Positions 31,810 through 39,590 of a stretch of 39,590 nt of DNA are shown piece by piece. Both the position numbers and the translations under genes were made by a program. The notes under the pieces are model-generated. The model was given only the letters and a program-made list of their open reading frames with translations, made no database searches and was not told the DNA's origin. Location of the stretch: the NCBI GenBank assembly GCA_905193585.1, contig CAJJPG010000002.1, positions 1 to 39,590 on the forward strand, in the 5' to 3' direction. Origin of the DNA: an uncultured Oscillospiraceae bacterium. GTDB lineage: Bacteria; Bacillota; Clostridia; Oscillospirales; Acutalibacteraceae. Positions within the stretch are counted from its first letter, which is position 1, and every line of letters starts with the position of its first letter.

Positions 31810-31811
31810 TT

Positions 31812-33299
31812 ATGAGAATAAAGAATAAAAGTGAACTCACTTCACACGGCAATATAAAGGGCAGAAAAATTGTTACCGAGCTGCTTGATGCAGGTCTTGA
31901 TTCAATCGACCCGTATTACCGTGTTAAAAAGCTTGTAACCGTTAAAGACGGGAAGATAATACTTAACACGCAAGGCTTTGAAATGAAGGAAGATCCGCAT
32001 TCGGGTCCTCTTGAATTTGATTTAAAGAATTACGACCGTGTTTTTGTTATCGGTGCGGCAAAGGGCGTTCAGCGTGCGGCTCTCGGTTTTGAGGAAGCAC
32101 TCGGCAATGTTTTAACGGCAGGCCATGTTATAGCAAAACACGGCGAAAGCTTAATTTGCAAAAAAATAAGCGTCACCTTTGCGGGACACCCCGTGCCCGA
32201 TAAATACTGTGTTGACGGCTGCAGAGAAATTGAAAGGCTGACGGAGAATTTAACCGACAGGGATCTTGTTTTCACCGTTTTCGGCAGCGGATGCGGTTCT
32301 CTGTTTACATATCCGGCAAAGGGAATATCCATAGAGGATATAGCGGAATTTACGCACCTTATGCAGATAGAAAAGGGCGTAGCCACCGGCGAGCTTAACC
32401 AAATAAGAACCCATATTGACAGGTTTAAGGGTGGCAGACTGCTGAGAAGGCTTATGCCGGCAACGGTTGTTAATACCGTTACCGCAGACCCGTCAAAAAC
32501 CGATACGCCGATTGTAAGGGTAACATATTCGGAAATGCTTAAAACCAATACCTTTTTCCCGACTGTAGCCACTGCCTCAACCTATGATGACTGCATAAGA
32601 ATTATAAAAAAGCATGACGCTTGGGAAAGAACGCCTATGTCAATAAGAGAGCATTTGCTCGGCGGAAATGCGGAAACCGAAAATATGATCGCACTTGAAT
32701 ATGAAAGCCTCGGATGCAGGTTCTTCGGCCTTATTTTTAAGGACGCTACGGTTTATCCGGCGGTTCGTAACAAAGCGAAAGAGCTTGGAATTAAATGTGT
32801 TATGCTTTCCGAATATATGCAGGCGGAGGCCAGAGAAGCGGGCTTTTCGGACGCCGGTATTGCGCTTACCTCGGTACGCTCGGGGGAGCCGTTTAAGCCA
32901 CCTACGGTGCTTATGTCTTCGGGCGAAAATGTTGTTGCGGTAGGTAAAGAAAGCGGAGTCGGCGGCAGAAATCAGGAATATTGCATTGCCGCCGCAATGA
33001 GAATAGCGGGGAACAAAAGCATTGTGTTCGGTGCGGTTGATACCGACGGAACGGACGGTCCCGGCGGTCTTAAGATAAGCGGAGCACCCGAATGTCTTGC
33101 AGGCGCCGTAACAGACGGATATACTTTGGAGGAAGCGGAAAAGGCAGGCATAGATTTTTCGGACGCGCTGAAAACCCACGGCGCATCGGAGCCGTTGTGG
33201 AAGCTTAATTGCGGAGTAAGTGCGGAAAATAATGTTTCGGCACTTGATCTTAGAATAATTTATATAGGAGACGATGAAAATGAACGGAACGGCCATTAA
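31812..33299 (+). CDS. Glycerate 2-kinase (MOFRL/DUF4147 family)
   Basis: 495 residues. GSGCGSLFTYPAKGIS, ATGELNQIRTHIDRFKGGRLLR in two parts and the C-terminal MOFRL domain GGRNQEYCIAAAM, GAVDTDGTDGPGG. Converts D-glycerate to 2-phosphoglycerate. Its ATG is 3 bases after the previous stop, with no strong ribosome-binding site, suggesting coupling. The tail overlaps the enolase-like gene by 20 bases. Confidence 0.87.
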   Translation: MRIKNKSELTSHGNIKGRKIVTELLDAGLDSIDPYYRVKKLVTVKDGKIILNTQGFEMKEDPHSGPLEFDLKNYDRVFVIGAAKGVQRAALGFEEALGNVLTAGHVIAKHGESLICKKISVTFAGHPVPDKYCVDGCREIERLTENLTDRDLVFTVFGSGCGSLFTYPAKGISIEDIAEFTHLMQIEKGVATGELNQIRTHIDRFKGGRLLRRLMPATVVNTVTADPSKTDTPIVRVTYSEMLKTNTFFPTVATASTYDDCIRIIKKHDAWERTPMSIREHLLGGNAETENMIALEYESLGCRFFGLIFKDATVYPAVRNKAKELGIKCVMLSEYMQAEAREAGFSDAGIALTSVRSGEPFKPPTVLMSSGENVVAVGKESGVGGRNQEYCIAAAMRIAGNKSIVFGAVDTDGTDGPGGLKISGAPECLAGAVTDGYTLEEAEKAGIDFSDALKTHGASEPLWKLNCGVSAENNVSALDLRIIYIGDDENERNGH

Positions 33300-34581
33300 A
33301 TCGATAACAGCACACCAGGTTTACACAAACAGAGGCAATCCGGGCGTTGAGGCTATAGTCACAACGGAAAACGGCGCTGTCGGCAGAGCAATGTGTACCT
33401 CGGGCGTTTCTGTGGGAACACACGAAATCAAGTTCCAATTTGACGGCGGAACAAAATTCAGAGGTAAGGGCGTACAGTGCGCCGCAGACCGTATCAATAA
33501 TGAAATTGCGCCCAAAATGATAGGCGTGGATGCGGCAAATCAGCTTGGAGCGGATAGGGTAGTGCTTTCATTGGCGCCTAATGCAAAAGCAGTCTTCGGC
33601 GGGAACGCAACGGCGGCTGTGTCGGCGGCAATATTAAAGGCGGGCGCTGCGTCTCTCGGTATACCGCTTTACCGCCATGTAGGCGGAGCAAACGCTATGT
33701 ATTTGCCGGTTCCCGGCGTTGCCATGGTAGCCGGAGACGAACGCTACGGCGGCGGTATAACCACGCCGGGCGGCAAACCCACTATGTCTGTTATGGCATT
33801 CGGTTTTGAAACATTTTCGGACGCTTCGTATGCCTGTTGGGAAGTTCATACCCGTTGGGCGGAAAAAATGAGAAGGAAGTTCGGCGGGCTGCCGAATATC
33901 CGCGATTTTATTTCCGTTCCTGCCGGAATTTATAGCTGTGACCGTGAAATTTGGGAGGATATGCTTGCCACAATAAAGGAAGCGGGCTACGAGGGTAAAA
34001 TGGGCTTCCAAATGGATGTTGCGACCGATACATATCATAACAAAGAGGACGGTAAATATTACGGTCTGTTTGATAAGAATCCCAAAACAAAAGAACAGCT
34101 TTACGATTTTTATATGCAGATAATAAAGGATTACCCGTTTGTAATAATAGAAGATCCGTTTAACGAGGACGATTACGATACGACTGCCGCATTAACAAAG
34201 GAGTGCGGTATCCAGATAGTAGGTGACGACCTTTTCACCACAAATCCCGAACGTGTGGCATACGGCGTTTCAAAGGGCGCCGCAAATACGGTGCTTTTAA
34301 AGGTTAATCAGGTGGGTACAATCTCGGAGGCTTTGCAAATGATACAGTATGCCTACAAATTCGGCTATGCGGTAATGCCGTCAGACAGCCGCGGCGAAGG
34401 AGACTCCATTGCCGATTACGCCGTAGGAATAAACGCAGGCTCTATAAGAGAGAGCGCAATCGGTCCGCGCGGAAACCGTTTCCTTGAAATTGAGAAGGAA
34501 TTAGGCTCAAATGCTAAATTCATAGGGGCTAAGGGTCTTAAAGGCTTCCGTAATCAAATGCGTGCCGAGGGAAAGCTTTAA
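33280..34581 (+). CDS. Enolase-superfamily protein, divergent enolase paralog
   Basis: 433 residues. ATG 33280 is chosen because AGGAG is 9 bases upstream; ATG 33274 is too close. Strong enolase similarity: NRGNPGVEAIVTT, IPLYRHVGGANAMYLPVPG, EDPFNEDDYD, VGDDLFTTNPERV, LLKVNQVGTISEA (catalytic Lys345 equivalent) and IADYAVGINAG. Several enolase residues are changed. The QEF/M (Glu168) region is PTMSVM, GDEGG (Glu211) is replaced by VPAGI, SHRSGE is SDSRGEG, and IKTG is IRES. Metal ligands seem kept. So 2-phosphoglycerate dehydration is doubtful; it may dehydrate another acid of this pathway. Confidence 0.8.
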   Translation: MNGTAIKSITAHQVYTNRGNPGVEAIVTTENGAVGRAMCTSGVSVGTHEIKFQFDGGTKFRGKGVQCAADRINNEIAPKMIGVDAANQLGADRVVLSLAPNAKAVFGGNATAAVSAAILKAGAASLGIPLYRHVGGANAMYLPVPGVAMVAGDERYGGGITTPGGKPTMSVMAFGFETFSDASYACWEVHTRWAEKMRRKFGGLPNIRDFISVPAGIYSCDREIWEDMLATIKEAGYEGKMGFQMDVATDTYHNKEDGKYYGLFDKNPKTKEQLYDFYMQIIKDYPFVIIEDPFNEDDYDTTAALTKECGIQIVGDDLFTTNPERVAYGVSKGAANTVLLKVNQVGTISEALQMIQYAYKFGYAVMPSDSRGEGDSIADYAVGINAGSIRESAIGPRGNRFLEIEKELGSNAKFIGAKGLKGFRNQMRAEGKL

Positions 34582-34607
34582 AAAAGCTCGAATAAGGAGA
34601 AAGACAT

Positions 34608-36038
34608 ATGTTTAAGCAATATATAAACGGAAAAACGGTTGACGGAAAGGGAAAGCTTTCCCCGGTTTACGATCCCTCAAACGGCGAAGTGATCGATACG
34701 GTAAGCTGTGCGGATGCGGAGCAGACAAAAGAGGCGTTGCTGTCGGCGGCGGAGGCATTTAAGACTTGGTCGAAAACTCCGGTTAACGAAAGATATAATT
34801 GGCTTATGAGGTTTAAAGACGCCTGCCTTGCGGAACGCGAAAAGCTGATAGATTTGGTAGCCTTTGAGTCGGGAAGACCGTATTCTGCGGCCGAAGGTGA
34901 TTTTAATTGGTTAATTACAAGCCTTACATACTATGCGGAAGAAGCAAAGCGCATTAACGGAGAAGTGTATCCGACCCGGTATGTGGGGAATAAGGAAAAT
35001 TATCATATCGTTACGCGCACACCGATAGGCGTTACCGTAGGCCACATTGCTTGGAATTATCCGCTCGGAAATACAAGTATAAAGCTTGCCCCTGCGGTAG
35101 CTTCGGGCTGTACATGCATTATCAAGCCGTCAAGTGAAACGCCGCTTGCAACGCTCTATCTCGGCGTTATTGCGGAGAAAATAGGCTTTCCGGCAGGCGT
35201 TATAAACATTATTTCGGGACCTGCGGGCGAGGTTGCCAAAACGCTTAACGAGAGCGATATTCCGCGAATGATAACCCTTATAGGCTCTTACGAAACGGGA
35301 TTAAAGCTTTTAAACCAAAGCTCAACCTCTGTTAAGAAGTATTCCTTAGAGCTTGGCGGCAATGCCCCCGTAATAGTAATGCCGGATGCCGATCTTGACG
35401 AGACGGCCGCTAACATAGTTGCAAAAAAGGTCGGCTTTGCAGGTCAAACCTGTGTTAATTACAACAGAATCTATGTTCACGAAAGCGTATATAACGAGCT
35501 TGTTGAAAAGGTTGCAAAGGAGCTTAGCCGCGTAAAGCTCGGCAGATACAAGGATGAGGGCTATGTAATGGGTCCTGTAATAAATAAAAAGGCACGAGAC
35601 CGTATGATAGAGCTTATAGACGACGCTGTTAAAGGCGGCGCAAAGCTTGTTATGGGCGGCGAGGTTCCCGAAGAATTTAAAGCGGGCAGTTACATCACCC
35701 CGGCACTTCTTAAGGATGTAACGGACGGTATGCGCGTATCAACCGAGGAAATCTTCGGACCGATTATTCCCATGCAGTCATTCTCGGATTTTGACGATGT
35801 TCTTGAGCGTGCTAATAACACGATGTTCGGATTGTCGGCCTACTTCTTCGGGCATAATTCACGTGAAATTGCAAAGGCGGCAGAAACAATCAGGGCAGGC
35901 GAAATATTTGTAAACGGCGGAGTCGGCAGTGAATTTACTCCTCACCCGGGACATAAGCAGTCGGGCGTCGGGTGCGACAAGTCTAAGTGGTCAATGGAAG
36001 AATACTACGACTTTAAGCTTATTTCGCTTGTGCCGTGA
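34608..36038 (+). CDS. NAD(P)-dependent aldehyde dehydrogenase
   Basis: 476 residues. Rossmann/NAD region GVTVGHIAWNYPLGNTSIKLA, IIKPSSETPLATLYLG, catalytic Glu in SLELGGNAPVIVMPDADL and nucleophile Cys in GQTCVN. C-terminal EEIFGPIIPMQSF. Would oxidise the aldehyde released by one of the aldolases (lactaldehyde, glycolaldehyde or glyceraldehyde). Start after AAGGAGAAAGAC. Confidence 0.9.
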   Translation: MFKQYINGKTVDGKGKLSPVYDPSNGEVIDTVSCADAEQTKEALLSAAEAFKTWSKTPVNERYNWLMRFKDACLAEREKLIDLVAFESGRPYSAAEGDFNWLITSLTYYAEEAKRINGEVYPTRYVGNKENYHIVTRTPIGVTVGHIAWNYPLGNTSIKLAPAVASGCTCIIKPSSETPLATLYLGVIAEKIGFPAGVINIISGPAGEVAKTLNESDIPRMITLIGSYETGLKLLNQSSTSVKKYSLELGGNAPVIVMPDADLDETAANIVAKKVGFAGQTCVNYNRIYVHESVYNELVEKVAKELSRVKLGRYKDEGYVMGPVINKKARDRMIELIDDAVKGGAKLVMGGEVPEEFKAGSYITPALLKDVTDGMRVSTEEIFGPIIPMQSFSDFDDVLERANNTMFGLSAYFFGHNSREIAKAAETIRAGEIFVNGGVGSEFTPHPGHKQSGVGCDKSKWSMEEYYDFKLISLVP

Positions 36039-36047
36039 GGAATTTCC

Positions 36048-37034
36048 ATGGAAAAGAAATTTGATATTATAGGGCTTGCAACACCCGGTCAGGATTTGGT
36101 AATAGAGCTTGAAAAAATGCCGCAAACCGTAAGCAGTAAAATGTATGACTGCTGCTTTCAGGGCGGCGGCTGGGTTGCCACCGCACTTTGCGCGGCGGGC
36201 AGCCTCGGAATGAGAGCGTCCTTTTGCGGAGTTATAGGCGACGATATATTGGGCAAAATGATTGCCGATGATTTTAAATTCAACAATGTCGATACCTCTC
36301 ACCTGATTGTTGAAAGGGGTAAGCGCAGTAATTTCTGCGTATGCATTACCGAGCGCGCCGATAAAAACAAAACACTAATAAGCCGTCCCGGCGAATGCCG
36401 CGAGGTTGAACCCGATGACATAGATGAGGAATACATCCGCTCTGCACGAATGCTGCACGTCGGCTTTGTAAACGAGGGTATTCGCAAGGCCGCGGATATA
36501 ATACATACGGCAGGCGGTAAGGTAAGTGTAGACGCGGCATATTACAAGCCCTATGTTTATGAAAATTACGATATTTTCGATATTTTTATAGGCTCGGAGT
36601 ATTACTTTAACGGACTTTGTGAAGAGCTTGGGTATAATACCGAGAAAAAGCTTTCCGAAAAGGAAATGTTTAATGTTATGAGGTATGTTAAAAGCAAAGG
36701 CCCGGAAACGGTTATATTTACTTTCGGATCAGACGGCTGTAAGGGCGTATACGGAGAGAATACATTTTCATTACCCGCAATGGATGTGCCGGTTGTTGAT
36801 ACTACGGGCGCAGGAGATGTTTTTCACGGTGCTTTCGATGCCGCCTATTTAAACGGTATGGATGTTGTGAGCGCGGCAAAATACGCAACGGGCGTTTCAT
36901 CGATTAAATGTACCGAAATGGGAGGAAGAGCCGGTATACCGGATAAGGAAACTCTTGAAAAATTCCTTAAAACGGGAAAAATCGACCGCAGTAATATTAT
37001 AAAGCGCGTTGAGCATTATAAACGCGGTATATAG
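36048..37034 (+). CDS. PfkB-family carbohydrate kinase
   Basis: 328 residues. GGGWVATALCAAGSLGMRASFCG lies across the sugar-binding N-terminal region, and DTTGAGDVFHGAFDAAYL is PfkB signature 2 with the catalytic Asp. ISRPGECREVEPDD and VIFTFGSDGCKGVYG are also typical. Phosphorylates a keto sugar or 2-keto-3-deoxy acid. Its placement before the isomerase-like and class II aldolase genes suggests a ketose substrate. Confidence 0.88.
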   Translation: MEKKFDIIGLATPGQDLVIELEKMPQTVSSKMYDCCFQGGGWVATALCAAGSLGMRASFCGVIGDDILGKMIADDFKFNNVDTSHLIVERGKRSNFCVCITERADKNKTLISRPGECREVEPDDIDEEYIRSARMLHVGFVNEGIRKAADIIHTAGGKVSVDAAYYKPYVYENYDIFDIFIGSEYYFNGLCEELGYNTEKKLSEKEMFNVMRYVKSKGPETVIFTFGSDGCKGVYGENTFSLPAMDVPVVDTTGAGDVFHGAFDAAYLNGMDVVSAAKYATGVSSIKCTEMGGRAGIPDKETLEKFLKTGKIDRSNIIKRVEHYKRGI

Positions 37035-37043
37035 GAGGAAAAT

Positions 37044-38438
37044 ATGCTTGATTACAATGTTAAAATAGGTCTTGTGCCGCTACGCAGAGACTGCACGCCG
37101 AGACCGGGTATGTTCAACTGGGAGTATGCCGAGGAAAGAGGCAGAAAAACAGTTGATTACATAGAAAAACACTTTGCAAACGAACACGTTTCATTTGTTG
37201 ACCTTAAGGGCGTTATCGATGTTGAGGTGCTTTGGTCGCTTGACGATGTAGATAAGGTTGCGGAGCATTTTCGTAAAAATAAGGTTGACGCCATATTCCT
37301 GATTCCCGCAAATTTCGGAAATGAGGAGGCTGCGGGCGCACTTGCAAAGGCTTACGGAAAGCCTGTGCTTTTATGGGGACCGCAGGACGATACGTTTTAC
37401 CCCGACGGACTCAGAATGACTGATACGCAGTGCGGCATATTTGCTATGAGCCGTCAGCTTTTAAGAATGAATGTACCGTTTACATATATTGAAAACTGCT
37501 ATCCCGATGATGACAGACTGAAAAAGGGCTTCGACAGTTTTACACGGGTTGTTTGTGCCGTTAAGAATTTTTGCGGTATGCGTATAGGTCAGGTCGGACT
37601 TCGTCCAAAGCCGTTCTGCTCGGTAATATTTAACGAGGGTCAGCTTATGGAGGACTTTGATATTCACGTTATTCCGATCAACCTTGCGGTTATAAGGGAT
37701 AAATTCAATGCAATCCTCGAAAACAGAAAAGAAGAACTTTTGGCAGGCGCCGAAAAGATCCGTTCTATGTATGATGCAGACGCCGACAGCGAAATGAACA
37801 TTGAAAAAATGTATGCGTTTGTGCTTATGTATGAGGAGCTTTTCAAGGAATATAAGCTTAATGCGATTTCCGCCGAGTGCTGGACTGCAATGCAGCAGCT
37901 TGTGGGCGCTATGCCGTGCGCTTCTTACGGAATACTTGCCGATATGGGATATATCATCGGCTGTGAAAGCGATATGCACGCAACAATGACTCAGGTTTTA
38001 CTTAAATGCCTTACCTTCGGTGATAAAAAACCGTTTTTGGGCGAGTTTACAACCCGTCATCCCTCAAACAGAAATGCGGAGCTTTTATGGCACTGCGGGC
38101 CTTTCGCCTATTCGCTTCACCGTACCGATGAGCCGTGCAAATGTATAAATATGCGCGAGTGGTTCCAAGTGAAAAAAGGCCATTATACGGTTGCCAGAAT
38201 AGATCAGGATCACGGAAAATATTCCGTAATAGCGGGCGAGTGCGACAGCACGGACGGACCGTATACATTCGGCACATATATGTGGGCGGAATTCGGTAAT
38301 CTTGACGCTTGGGAGCGCAAAATGGTAGAAGGTCCGTACATTCACCATGTCAGCGAAATTGAAGGTAGTCTTACGGAAGAGATTAAAGAGGTATGTAAAT
38401 ATATACCTGCGTTAAATATTGATAAAGTAGGGGAATAA
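37044..38438 (+). CDS. L-fucose/L-arabinose isomerase family protein
   Basis: 464 residues. VKIGLVPLRRDCTPRPGMFNWEYA at the N-terminus, split motif NAISAECWTAMQQLVGAMPCASYG, DMHATMTQVLL, FGDKKPFLGEFTTRH and the C-terminal FucI/AraA-like domain (HVSEIEG). Metal-binding Glu/Asp/His candidates are in SAECWT, ESDMHA and HHVSEIEG. Converts an aldose to a ketose. Shorter than FucI (~590), near AraA length. Start follows TAGGAGGAAAAT. Confidence 0.82.
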   Translation: MLDYNVKIGLVPLRRDCTPRPGMFNWEYAEERGRKTVDYIEKHFANEHVSFVDLKGVIDVEVLWSLDDVDKVAEHFRKNKVDAIFLIPANFGNEEAAGALAKAYGKPVLLWGPQDDTFYPDGLRMTDTQCGIFAMSRQLLRMNVPFTYIENCYPDDDRLKKGFDSFTRVVCAVKNFCGMRIGQVGLRPKPFCSVIFNEGQLMEDFDIHVIPINLAVIRDKFNAILENRKEELLAGAEKIRSMYDADADSEMNIEKMYAFVLMYEELFKEYKLNAISAECWTAMQQLVGAMPCASYGILADMGYIIGCESDMHATMTQVLLKCLTFGDKKPFLGEFTTRHPSNRNAELLWHCGPFAYSLHRTDEPCKCINMREWFQVKKGHYTVARIDQDHGKYSVIAGECDSTDGPYTFGTYMWAEFGNLDAWERKMVEGPYIHHVSEIEGSLTEEIKEVCKYIPALNIDKVGE

Positions 38439-38439
38439 T

Positions 38440-39273
38440 ATGCGTTACGGTTTAAATGAAATTTTGGAATTAGGGGAAAAGGGCGGATTTGCGGTTCCGG
38501 CTTTTAATATTTACAATTTTGAGAGCATTTTAGGTGTTATGCATGCGGCCGAGGAAACGGGAGCGCCCGTAATATTTCAGGTTTATACAAGACTTTTAGA
38601 TACAGGCATAGCAAAATATCTTATGCCGTCAATCAAAGAGGCGGTAAATAATCTTAAAACACCCGCGGCAATTCATCTTGACCACGGCGTAGGCGAGCCG
38701 GAGGTTATAAGGGCAATACAATACGGTGCCACAGGCGTTATGATTGACGCGTCAACTTTGCCGTTTGACGAAAATGTTGCAAAAACAAAGGCGGTAGTTG
38801 ATATAGCAAGCGAGGCCGGAGTAGATGTTGAGGGAGAACTCGGTCATGTAGGCTCTGCCGCCGCAGGCGACGAAACAGGCGCATATACAGAGGTTGCCGC
38901 CGCTGCCGAGTTTGTGGAAAAAACGGGTGTTAAGGCACTTGCCGTTATGGTCGGAACAGCACACGGAAAGTATAAAAAAGCGCCTGTGCTGGCGGTAGAC
39001 AGAATTGCGGAATTGCATGCCGCCACAAAAGCGCATCTTGTTCTTCACGGCGGTTCGGGGGTGCCCGATGACCAAATAAAAGCCGCTGTAAAAGCCGGTA
39101 TACGCAAAATAAATTATGCAACGGATGTATGCTGTGCTTTTATAGAGGGCTGCAAAAGGCTTGATCCTTACAGCGAACCGCTCGATAAGTATCTTATGCA
39201 TCCTACCGAGGATGTTAAGAATTTCGCTGCCAACAGAATTAAAGTTCTCGGAGCGGATAAATACGGTAAATAA
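38440..39273 (+). CDS. Class II fructose-bisphosphate/ketose-bisphosphate aldolase
   Basis: 277 residues, family length. Zinc-ligand and catalytic motif AIHLDHGVGEPEVIRAIQYG, then VEGELGHVGS, GTAHGKYKKAP, HLVLHGGSGVPDDQIKAAVKAGIRKIN in pieces and NYATDVCCAFI. Cleaves a ketose-1-(bis)phosphate to dihydroxyacetone phosphate and an aldehyde. Last gene of the operon; start after TAGGGGAATAAT. Confidence 0.92.
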   Translation: MRYGLNEILELGEKGGFAVPAFNIYNFESILGVMHAAEETGAPVIFQVYTRLLDTGIAKYLMPSIKEAVNNLKTPAAIHLDHGVGEPEVIRAIQYGATGVMIDASTLPFDENVAKTKAVVDIASEAGVDVEGELGHVGSAAAGDETGAYTEVAAAAEFVEKTGVKALAVMVGTAHGKYKKAPVLAVDRIAELHAATKAHLVLHGGSGVPDDQIKAAVKAGIRKINYATDVCCAFIEGCKRLDPYSEPLDKYLMHPTEDVKNFAANRIKVLGADKYGK

Positions 39274-39508
39274 GTTCATAGGGTTTATAATAATGAAATA
39301 ATTGATGCAAAGTCGATGCAAAATCATTTCAAATATAATGAAGTCAATAACAGCTTTGCAAAAGACCGAGATAATATTTTTCACTAAAGACGAAAGTTTT
39401 TTCGGTATCTTATACCACAAGTAAAGAACGCACACGACAATGGAATAAACTTATTTAATTTTTCCGTTTCTGACTCTCACCGGAATCCCAAATGTAAATT
39501 AATGCTTG

Positions 39509-39567
39509 CTGAACAATTCAAAAGTACCTTAACCAAGCATGTTGGTGTAAACTTTTGAATTGTTCAG
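39509..39567. repeat. Perfect 17-bp inverted repeat downstream of the sugar operon
   Basis: CTGAACAATTCAAAAGT (39509-39525) and ACTTTTGAATTGTTCAG (39551-39567), 25-nt loop with an inner CCAA/TTGG. No T-run follows at once, so it may be an mRNA 3' stem, a terminator followed by TTTTT at 39576, or an end of a small mobile repeat. The rest of 39274-39508 shows no gene; only a short GATGCAAA direct repeat at about 39303-39320. Confidence 0.7.
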
Positions 39568-39590
39568 GTGCAAGGTTTTTGCGCAATTTT

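Noticed and set aside
38752..39435. 227-codon minus-strand frame at the right end
   Set aside because: Overlaps the aldolase gene antisense, Cys/Ile/Phe-rich, no start signal.

Overview
The window looks like the right-hand part of an integrative or conjugative element (about bases 1-26,340), followed by a compact chromosomal-style sugar-catabolism operon (about 27,000-39,300). Gene families, ribosome-binding sites, consensus sigma-70 promoters and moderate GC fit an uncultured gut-type Clostridia (Bacillota). I cannot name the genus from the sequence alone.

Element, left part (1-4,400). A VirD4/TraG coupling protein runs in from the left edge. It is followed by a replication-initiator-like HTH protein, a DUF5697-like protein and an S1-like protein. 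A small type I toxin-antitoxin locus of Fst / holin-like-toxin type closes this block.

Element, central part (4,500-26,340). Two convergent operons face each other. Each is preceded by a copy of the same ~300-nt leader: left copy 4,534-4,880 on +, right copy 26,331-25,942 on -. Each leader has a perfect-consensus promoter, a hairpin flanked by GGTTTGAG direct repeats, two intrinsic terminators with a GNRA-loop hairpin between them, and a further hairpin just before the Shine-Dalgarno. The copies differ by compensatory and wobble changes that keep the stems paired. This is the most interesting signal in the window: a candidate structured, probably antitermination-type, leader RNA that would co-regulate both operons. 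The + operon carries a JAMM/JAB protease, a ThiF/E1-like gene, a DNA methyltransferase-like protein, a sliding-clamp-like protein and a VWA protein. The - operon carries a helicase, a sigma-like protein, a prokaryotic E2-like (PRTRC-B type) protein, Rad52-like, Rad50/SbcC-like and primase proteins and several unknowns. Together they make a PRTRC-like ubiquitin-related module split over two operons, with a DNA replication and recombination kit.

Between the operon ends (11,680-14,670) lies small accessory cargo: a broken DUF4160 gene with DUF2442, a candidate small RNA, two XRE regulators, a SLOG-family protein, and MntA with a truncated HEPN partner.

Several element genes look damaged. ThiF has an in-frame TGA at the first glycine of its nucleotide-binding loop. 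The helicase gene has ATC where ATG is expected plus in-frame TAA and TAG. The clamp/VWA region has two frame changes, and DUF4160 and HEPN are broken. No such lesion was seen in the catabolic operon, so the element appears to be decaying, unless these are sequencing errors or recoding.

Right part (26,400-39,590). After a 5'-truncated gene fragment comes a divergent AraC regulator and an 11-gene + operon: rhamnose mutarotase-like, Ldh-type dehydrogenase, KDPG/KDG aldolase, SDR, aldo-keto reductase, glycerate 2-kinase, an enolase paralog lacking catalytic residues, aldehyde dehydrogenase, PfkB kinase, FucI/AraA-like isomerase and class II aldolase. The set fits breakdown of a sugar such as a 6-deoxyhexose by an oxidative keto-deoxy-acid branch and/or an isomerase-kinase-aldolase branch. 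No transporter is included.
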